Part shown: positions 58,022-64,000 of the stretch, piece after piece
How positions within the stretch are numbered: position 1 is the first letter of the stretch
How the letters are laid out: the number at the start of each line of letters is the position of its first letter
NCBI GenBank assembly: GCA_905116865.2
Contig: CAJHNH020001152.1
Location: 131,064-195,063 of the forward strand
DNA: 64,000 bases
Source of the DNA: Candidula unifasciata
Taxonomy: Eukaryota > Mollusca > Gastropoda > Stylommatophora > Geomitridae
Reading direction: 5' to 3'
Translations under genes and position numbers: made by a program
Notes under the pieces: generated by a model
What the model was told of the DNA's origin: nothing
The model's input: only the letters and a program-made list of their open reading frames with translations
Databases searched by the model: none

Positions 58022-59546
58022 TAATGTTCCTAACTAAACTGTCAAAAGACCTGAGCTTAAGGAGTTTACTCTTTAAGGGGTTCTCAGTAGACCTAGTTAG
58101 CTTTTTAGCAGTCTGCCTAGCTATCGGTCTAGTCTTGGTGAAACACACAACTCTTTTCAGAAGAGGTGTCCACAAATGCTTTGGTTGGCTCATCTTGGAT
58201 TGGACCAAGATGCGAGACTTTTGGTCTCTCATGACCTGCTTATTTGCAGTCGTTGGGTTGTCAAAGTTGTGCTTGCACTTGGTTCTGAGGGGACACAACA
58301 ACATACCATGAGATCTCAATGGCTTATCAGAAGCTTGAGACTCATTTCCTGGGTTGTCAAAGTTGTGCTGGCCCTTGATTCTGAGGGGACACAACAACAT
58401 ACCCTGAGATCTCAGTGGCTTTTCAAAAGCATGAGACTCATTTTCTTGGCAGTCAAAGTTGTGCTGGCCCTTGATTCTGAGGGGACACAACAACATACCT
58501 TGAGACCTCAAGGACTTATCTAAGGCCTGAGACTCTTTTTCCCTAACTTGTAAGCAGGACTGAGATGCATTTTTGCTTCTCTCAGTAAACTCTAGGATAT
58601 CACTCGACTTACTGGAAAAATCTATGTCTTTAACTAGCACATGACTTTCTACTGACTGCGTGTGAGAATAAGTAGTGGGAGCATGGACATAAACAGACTC
58701 CGCTTTACAAGATACTATCTGCAGCGTGGAGCTGAAGTCTTCTGTCTCGCCACCTACCTTCTTCAAAGTTTCCTTGCTGTGCAAGCTTCTAGATACAATA
58801 ATATTATCTAAAATGGGGTTGGTTTTGGGAATAACACTTTTTATTTCTGCCAAGGAATGACCATCTTGACAGAAATCACCACCCTGAGTTAACTCAAGTT
58901 TTGTGGTAGCTAGCCCACTAGTGGTCACTGCAGTTGCAGGCTCACTAGTTTTGATCTCTTGACAGCTGCCAAGGATCTCACATTCTCTACCAGGGTTTTC
59001 ATTTCCAGATTCTGGTGGGGTAAGGGATCTTTCTTCAATTACTGATGTACAGTGACTGATACTTGTACTTGGAAATGCATTTTTGGCTGACATGGAAGTG
59101 TCTGGCTTTTTGGTTGTGAACATCCATAACTCTCGGGAAGGCTCACCAGCAAAGGCTTTCTGGTTCCATTGAGCATGTTCAACAGCCTCTTTAAAACCTC
59201 TAGCTTGTGCATGCTGTTCCATTTGAACACATTCCAGTTGCCACTCCCAATCTTCCTTGACCTTCTCTGCAACACACTCTAGCAGTTTAATACCTGTGAA
59301 TTTGCAAGCCTGACCCATTTCTATACTTCTAAAAAACCAATCTATAGAATCTACTTCCCTCCCTTGGACACCTACATTAGCTTCTAGTTGAGATTTGGCA
59401 TTCAACAAATCAGAGACATATATATCTAGCTCAGCCCCACGCAAACCTGCCTCATGAGCAGCAAAGTCTGAGATGGTCTTGCCCAATAGAGAATGATATG
59501 CTGCCATCTCGGTTAAGCTGTAGTGACCCTTACAAGGAGTTTGCAA
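57870..59546 (-). CDS. 558-residue protein of the LTR element, unknown function (possible gag relic)
   Basis: This uninterrupted ORF is the only long one in the element interior and reads in element orientation, about 550 bp after the 5' LTR. The first 145 residues look helical (SLTEMAAYHSLLGKTISDF; KVKEDWEWQLECVQMEQ) with several Trp. The middle is Ser/Thr/Glu-rich and probably disordered. Residues about 334-430 hold three 32-residue repeats, each with LRSxGMLLCPLRxKxxHNFD. The C-terminus is basic (KKLTRSTENPLKSKLLKLRS). No protease, RT, integrase or CCHC zinc knuckle is visible. The position of the ORF suggests gag, and a basic tail could bind RNA, but that is inference. It may equally be a captured host sequence. 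Confidence 0.6.
   Translation of the reverse strand: MQTPCKGHYSLTEMAAYHSLLGKTISDFAAHEAGLRGAELDIYVSDLLNAKSQLEANVGVQGREVDSIDWFFRSIEMGQACKFTGIKLLECVAEKVKEDWEWQLECVQMEQHAQARGFKEAVEHAQWNQKAFAGEPSRELWMFTTKKPDTSMSAKNAFPSTSISHCTSVIEERSLTPPESGNENPGRECEILGSCQEIKTSEPATAVTTSGLATTKLELTQGGDFCQDGHSLAEIKSVIPKTNPILDNIIVSRSLHSKETLKKVGGETEDFSSTLQIVSCKAESVYVHAPTTYSHTQSVESHVLVKDIDFSSKSSDILEFTERSKNASQSCLQVREKESQALDKSLRSQGMLLCPLRIKGQHNFDCQENESHAFEKPLRSQGMLLCPLRIKGQHNFDNPGNESQASDKPLRSHGMLLCPLRTKCKHNFDNPTTANKQVMRDQKSRILVQSKMSQPKHLWTPLLKRVVCFTKTRPIARQTAKKLTRSTENPLKSKLLKLRSFDSLVRNINDPNPKAGKAYAKSSATRPETSVCASAAKSRKNPSFTSSSDETHKIPVYG
58255..58545. repeat. 96-bp tandem repeat inside the element ORF, 3 copies
   Basis: Exact 96-bp spacing of the ggggacacaacaacatacc block (58289, 58385, 58481). 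In frame with the ORF, giving three 32-residue repeats. Confidence 0.92.
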
Positions 59547-60017
59547 ATTATCACCTATGATTGCTGCTGAAATTATAGAGTACTAAACAAGACTCAGAAA
59601 ATTAGGTCAACAGAGGGTTAGTAAGCAAATCACATATGCATCAATCAAATAATCAATCACAGAATCAATCAATCAATCAGAATGTAAAAAAAAAATAGCA
59701 ATGTAATTGTCAATCCATTTTTACAAATCCTTAACCTTATGGGCAACCATTATTTTTGGGAATTAAAATTGTCCTAGCCAATTATATATTTTGATTTCCT
59801 AAAGTCAGTGAACATTTAAACTATTTGTAAATTTCAGTTACATAATTACCCAAGTTAATTTTTGCTAACTTTAACAGGCAAACTAGTAACTAATGACTCT
59901 GAGCCCCCAGTGTTCTTTAAGTTTATGCCATAAAATAAATCAAAAATGGCTAAACACTTGAACACAAAATATAAAAAAAAATATGCTGTTGTCTAGGGAA
60001 AAACCAGGAACAATATC

Positions 60018-60095
60018 TCACTTTGTGTGTGAGGTTACAAACCCCGAGACAAGATCTCCACTTTGTGAGTGAGTAAATCCCGGACGAGATTCCCA
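60018..60095 (-). repeat. Degenerate tandem copies of the primer-binding region
   Basis: On the minus strand three related units follow the 5' LTR: TGGGAATCTCGTCCGGGATT (from 60095), TGGAGATCTTGTCTCGGGGT (from 60060) and TGAGATATTGTTCCTGG (from 60020). The first two are followed by ACTCACTCACAAAG-like and CTCACACACAAAG spacers. Confidence 0.6.
60075..60095 (-). promoter_or_regulatory. Primer-binding site, tRNA-Pro-like
   Basis: Three bases inside the 5' LTR edge the minus strand reads TGGGAATCTCGTCCGGGATT. Its complement ends AAATCCCGGACGAG-ATTCCCA. The 3' end of metazoan tRNA-Pro is AAATCCCGGACGAG-CCCCCA, so 14 bases match exactly plus the terminal CCCA, with a small mismatch/insertion between. 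Reverse transcription would start here from a tRNA primer. Confidence 0.7.
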
Positions 60096-60098
60096 ATC

Positions 60099-62252
60099 TG
60101 TGGTGGGTAACTTCGCTTTAACTAGCGAATGCACTATGTGCACTTTACATAGGGAACAACAAACAGTAAATCTTAATAGGGGTTTTTATTACCCCCAGCC
60201 TTGCTGGTTAAATTAGAGGATTTGGGGTTTGCCCACATCTTATTCCCCACTGTAATTAATTGTATATTTAAATGTATTTAAATTACACTAGCTTTTGTTC
60301 ACTGACACACTTACAGTTAAAATGAAACTTCAGAAAACTGTAAGAACATTAAAACTACATTTATTTTGAAAATTCAAATGATAACTAAATAAAATGGCTG
60401 TGGATATAAAATCCTGTTATTCAAGGTAGGTTAGTTAAATCTTAGCTGTAGCTTAGGTTTCTGTTGTCAGCTTCTGACTAAGCTTCGGAAACACATCAGG
60501 CAGGCCGAATCTTCCAGTCCAGTCCGGACAATCGGGTATCTGCAGCTAAGCTTAGGATCTACTTCTGGACTACCATCTGGAATACCATCTGGAACTAGAA
60601 CAATAGAACAGTCCTTATACCAACAGTCAGGAAGGTTCTAACTGGAGACAACAATACCTCCAGTCTTTAAACTGTTACACTACACACATATATATGGAGT
60701 AGGATAGAAACAGGTGTTCACATTCTACTGGTATAGAATGGGAATGTGTACAGAACATGGTCCATAATCCTGATGGGGAAATATTTAGGAAACCAGTTTC
60801 ATGAATACTCTCAAGAACAAGAGTTTATTTACATCACACAAAAAGAAAGGACATTCCTCAGTGTAAATTGTTCTGCTGTCTGCACACTAGTACTCCTTTA
60901 AAGGGTTAACATGCTTACACACACAGACATACACAGTCATATTTCACAATATTCTTATTTTAACCACATGGGTTCACATCACAATGAATGAGAAACAGGG
61001 ATTGAGTTTACCAAGACCAGGAACTCATAACAGGTGCTTTGCACTGTTTGAAAACAAATGGGATTGACATATCTCTATCAATATACTGGGTGATGAGATA
61101 GATGTCAAAATACAATCATAGATGACAATGGGCTTTCCATCTGTCACAGTATTAACATAAAATATACAACACTCACTCCAGTTTAAATCTAAATCCACAC
61201 ATGTGCTAATCTTATTCAGCAGAGTTTAGAAGTGGTGAGGGGTGAAATATAATTATTACATTTGTAAGGCCAGCTGCTGTAAAACTGAAATGTATTCCTA
61301 GTAATAGGGAAATATATCTACAACAATAATAATTACAAGCAGGGGCCATACATCTCTTTTCTGCTTCTTCTTCTCTGACAGTGTGAATATTAAATTCAGC
61401 CTCAATGTGTTATTCACTTTCCAAGCTCTTAAACTAGTCTCAGAATTATCTGGACTAACTCTAAATTAAAGCAAGACAGTGATTTATTAAGCTAATATCA
61501 CCATGAGGTAAAATCAACTTAGAAGGGATTAGGTATAATGAATATACACTTCATTCCTTTTTAATTGTCCCACCATGCTGGAAACCGGAACTGGCCGAGA
61601 TTTCACATGAGGACATAATTATCACTTAATTAATATAAGTATAATAATTGAAAATACCAATGCACGTTTCTAGTAGCAAATAAACATTAATTCAATCATC
61701 AAATCGATAATATGTTTGCATACATGTACATACTAGATCATAAACGTGGTTAGTGAGGATAAAGAAATTTATCATAGTTGTTGAGCCATGTGGGCATTAA
61801 ATTCCAGAATTCAGCCTGTAAAATTAATTCAGAGGAATAAGCAGCAATACATCAAATTAAACTTATTCTTTTAACTCACCCCTGGCAGGGAATTCAAACT
61901 CAGGCAACAAGACAACAGAACTAACTGAACTGTGTCAATTTGGGGAGAACAAAATCTTGACTCCCCCAATTGAGCCTGGAATGAAAGAATGGAAGATGGG
62001 AAGTCCTACCAAGGGGGAAGTTACTCTTTGTTACCCCTTGCACTCCTCTTCGCCTTTATTACCTTTCAACTCTTTAATTATAATTTTGCTACAATGAAGC
62101 ATTAGGAAAGGGGTAAGAAATTTCTTAATTAGTCCAGTGTTATTATGCTAATTAAAAGCAATAGGAAAATGTTTAGAACTTTAGTAATAATATTATCTAA
62201 ACAAAGCACTTTTTAAGAGGACAGAAACAGCTGTCCAGACCAGCTCGTCACA
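60099..62252 (-). repeat. 5' LTR, 2154 bp
   Basis: Plus-strand ends TGTGGTGGGTAAC and CCAGCTCGTCACA. A minus-strand AATAAA sits at 60190-60185. A promoter is expected in the 61-62 kb half, but no TATA box stood out clearly. Confidence 0.93.
60185..60190 (-). promoter_or_regulatory. Poly(A) signal AATAAA in the LTR
   Basis: Minus-strand GGTAATAAAAACC, about 86 bp before the inner LTR edge. The copy in the 3' LTR (55395-55390) would be the one used. Confidence 0.5.
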
Positions 62253-62257
62253 ATTTT
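62253..62257. repeat. Target-site duplication ATTTT (right)
   Basis: Matches 55299-55303. Confidence 0.85.
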
Positions 62258-62350
62258 TAAACATAATTTGTCACTTTATTTTTCAACCTAATTTCCATCA
62301 ACACTGGTGCACTTCTCCCATTGTTTTATCAGTACTTTCAAACCTGCTGC
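62258..62350 (-). pseudogene. mariner-family transposase C-terminal remnant
   Basis: The minus strand reads KVLIKQWEKCTSVDGN, a stop, then VEK and a stop. Many mariner transposases end with RWxKCxxxxGxYVEK, and this match is in register with the expected C-terminus. The rest of the transposase is not recognisable rightward. The LTR element inserted only a few bases beyond this ORF end, in what would be the transposon's 3' part. Confidence 0.5.
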
Positions 62351-62569
62351 ACAGAACTATGTGCTCTGTTTTCTAAACCACAATTACAATTTGTGGGAAA
62401 AGCTGTTCTTGTTTGGCACAGTAATTTATGATGATGATGATGATGATACAACACAAAACAACACACTCTGCGGGAATCCCCCATACAAAACAACACACTG
62501 CGCCACGTAATGTACTTCGAATTCCCCATCCCATCCTATCACTACCTTAAATAATAGACCTTTGACATT

Positions 62570-63010
62570 GGGGGGGATTTACTAGACTTGAATCCAGATT
62601 TCTTGAAAATCTTACACAATAGTTTTGGCGTTTCAATGTTCTCCACTTTCAGCATTTCTGGCCAGATCCATTACACCCATGTGCTCTGTTAACCTTTTGA
62701 GCTGTAATAGCCTCCCTAACCTCTCCATCTTAAAAAGGCTCTAGGCTTATCTATAGGTCTTCCTGTGCCTTAGGTATATCAGCAAGTACAGGTGGGTCTA
62801 AACAGTTTAGTAATTCCTGGAAGTGTTCTTTTAACCTTTCTAATTTTCCTTTCTCGCCTGTAATCTTTTACCCACATTTTTTTTTTTAAAGACAAATTTT
62901 GGTGCGATACCACATTTCCTTTCAGTTTCTTAGTTATGTTGTACAATGTTTTCATGTCCTGCTTATTTGCTGCTTTCCCTGTTTCTGTTACTAGTTTTCC
63001 AAGCATTTTT
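62570..63010 (-). pseudogene. LINE RT N-terminal region fragment
   Basis: The minus frame 63006-62779 reads TGKAANKQDMKTLYNITKKL, the segment between endonuclease and RT in RTE-like LINEs. Further on, with frame changes, come KVNRAHGCNGSGQK (about 62690, family form KxxGxDGIxxE) and LLxDFQEIW-like residues (about 62620), the first RT blocks. A 3' T-rich run (62877-62886) splits the region. It may derive from the same family as the 46945-47770 copy, but the two do not overlap, so this is not testable here. Confidence 0.5.
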
Positions 63011-63358
63011 CTTCTATGGTAATTTTTATTTCCTAGTAAATTTCTAAAGTCAGTAATATTACCTGTAAGTATACATGTTGTTGACTCTAATGCGTTCTCC
63101 TCGTGTTATAGGTAAAAATGACATGGTTCTAGACACATCATTCTTCGCTAGCGTTCCACAGAGACTTGTACTGCTTTCGGACTTTCTGGGAATGTTTATT
63201 TTTATTTATTTTATTAACAATATAAAATGTTCGTTATGACTGCAAACCCTTTTACCATAGACAATCAATTAATCATCGTAACTATGAGGCTTTTATATAT
63301 ATACATATTGCTTGTGTGTTGATTATGTGGGTGTGTTTGTGTATGTGTGTGTATGTAT
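63010..63358. other. No gene recognised
   Basis: AT-rich, possibly further worn LINE sequence, with GT-rich sequence from about 63311. Confidence 0.4.
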
Positions 63359-63367
63359 GTATATATA

Positions 63368-63428
<61 letters not shown>
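63359..63428. repeat. AT microsatellite
   Basis: About 65 bp of (AT)n preceded by a GT-rich run. Confidence 0.97.
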
Positions 63429-63430
<2 letters not shown>

Positions 63431-63560
63431 TAGCTGTACCCGGCCACGCGTTGCTGTGGCGTAATTTGACTACATGGAAAATAGAGAACATAGAAATGTG
63501 TCTTCCCTTCACGCTAGCGATGTACAGAGCAACATGCTCTTCCCTCTTCGAAGGATTTTA
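63429..63560 (+). repeat. Dispersed-repeat end next to the AT run
   Basis: Directly after (AT)n comes ACTAGCTGTACCCGGCCACG then cgttgctgtggcg. An ACTAGCTG-ACCCG start next to an AT tract is a recurring mobile-repeat boundary in many invertebrate genomes. I recall the pattern but cannot assign the class. Confidence 0.35.
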
Positions 63561-64000
63561 AAAACATAAAATGGCGTATTTTTTTTTGCTGTAAATGACA
63601 TTTTACATCCCTGTCCATTGGACTAAAAAAAGAGCAGGAATTTTAAAAAGGTAGTGAATAGGGGTAGTGAAATATTTACCACATCTCCTTCAAGTACCCG
63701 TAACTACTAAAATAATGTCCCCTCTTTTCTGTGTTACCCTCGGAGTAGACAAGAGTCGTGAGCCAGAAGATTTGGGTTCGATGGTATGCTGTCGCCAAGA
63801 CTGGGCAGGTTAGGATGTTAATTTCACTTGCCGACAGAAAAAACGCCATAACCTTTCGCGGCTTCACATGAGACACTAGGTAACAGCCCAACCACAAAAA
63901 TTATGCTACTTTTCGGTAAAGCAGTTACTTCTTTAAAACTCTCTCAGTTAAAAGTTTTTCCCCCCCCCCCTCCCCCAAATTCCGAAACCCTTTCCCCCTT
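63560..64000. other. No gene recognised
   Basis: Non-coding, with a C-run at 63961-63970. The 73-codon minus ORF at 63676-63897 has no domain signature. Confidence 0.5.

Larger units (their letters stand above)
55299..62257 (-). mobile_element. Young non-autonomous LTR retrotransposon (LARD-like) with target duplications
   Basis: A complete insertion: ATTTT (55299-55303), LTR (55304-57457), interior (57458-60098), LTR (60099-62252), ATTTT (62253-62257). Both LTRs are 2154 bp, start TGTG and end CACA, and differ at only three positions found by eye (55309/60104, 55826/60621, 56161/60956). LTRs are identical at insertion, so it is recent. The tRNA-Pro-like primer site beside the right LTR (60095-60075) and the AATAAA position fix the orientation as minus, matching the 558-codon ORF. 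No RT, RNase H, integrase or protease motif was found in the 2.6-kb interior. It must be mobilised by proteins from elsewhere, probably a gypsy-type partner. A clear polypurine tract before the left LTR was not found. Confidence 0.9.

Noticed and set aside
58012..58523. Plus-strand ORFs of 99 and 115 codons inside the LTR element
   Set aside because: Shadows of the 558-codon minus-strand ORF and its 96-bp repeats.

Overview
The window is animal nuclear DNA with very few host exons and many mobile elements and tandem repeats. The element types point to a lophotrochozoan, most likely a mollusc and perhaps a gastropod: decayed Ty3/gypsy and Tc1 copies, several non-LTR lineages with RNase H tails, tRNA-derived SINEs, and long minisatellites. 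That assignment is an inference from the repeat repertoire, since no diagnostic host gene is complete here. There are no operons, rRNA or CRISPR arrays.

Layout. About 0.3-6.7 kb (minus strand) is an old Ty3/gypsy element broken by frameshifts and stops. Its pol order is protease, integrase, reverse transcriptase, RNase H, which is the copia-like order of Gmr1-type gypsy elements. A LINE tail sits inside its gag. From 6.7 to 29 kb there are LINE remnants (12.2-13.0, 13.6-13.9, 17.7-18.8 and about 27.5 kb), SINE-like repeats and four minisatellites (periods 18, 22, 37 and 32 bp). From 29 to 39 kb there are three more minisatellites (45, 59 and 18 bp), AT and GAA microsatellites, and an unidentified candidate exon at 29.3 kb. 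From 39.6 to 49 kb there is a possible C-type-lectin terminal exon, a Tc1-family transposon with both ends but a deleted catalytic core, several LINE and SINE pieces, a 43-bp minisatellite, and the clearest host exon: 46657-46817, covering TM1-TM2 of a rhodopsin-class GPCR. From 49.7 to 52.3 kb lies a 36-bp minisatellite of roughly 70 units. A LINE tail follows at 52.5-53.2 kb.

The most notable object is at 55299-62257. It is a young, structurally complete LTR element on the minus strand: two 2154-bp LTRs with only three differences found by eye, 5-bp target duplications (ATTTT), a primer-binding site resembling the 3' end of tRNA-Pro, and an AATAAA signal near the inner LTR end. Its 2.6-kb interior carries no recognisable protease, RT or integrase. 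It holds one 558-codon ORF of unknown function with three 32-residue internal repeats, plus a second ORF overlapping it in the +1 frame. It looks like a non-autonomous (LARD-like) element that must borrow replication proteins, and it entered the edge of a mariner-like relic. The last 1.7 kb holds another LINE fragment, an AT microsatellite and a dispersed repeat.

Most coding sequence here is selfish and dead. The one recent mobile system is the 55.3-62.3 kb element. The GPCR exon, and less certainly the lectin-like and unknown exons, belong to host genes with large repeat-filled introns.
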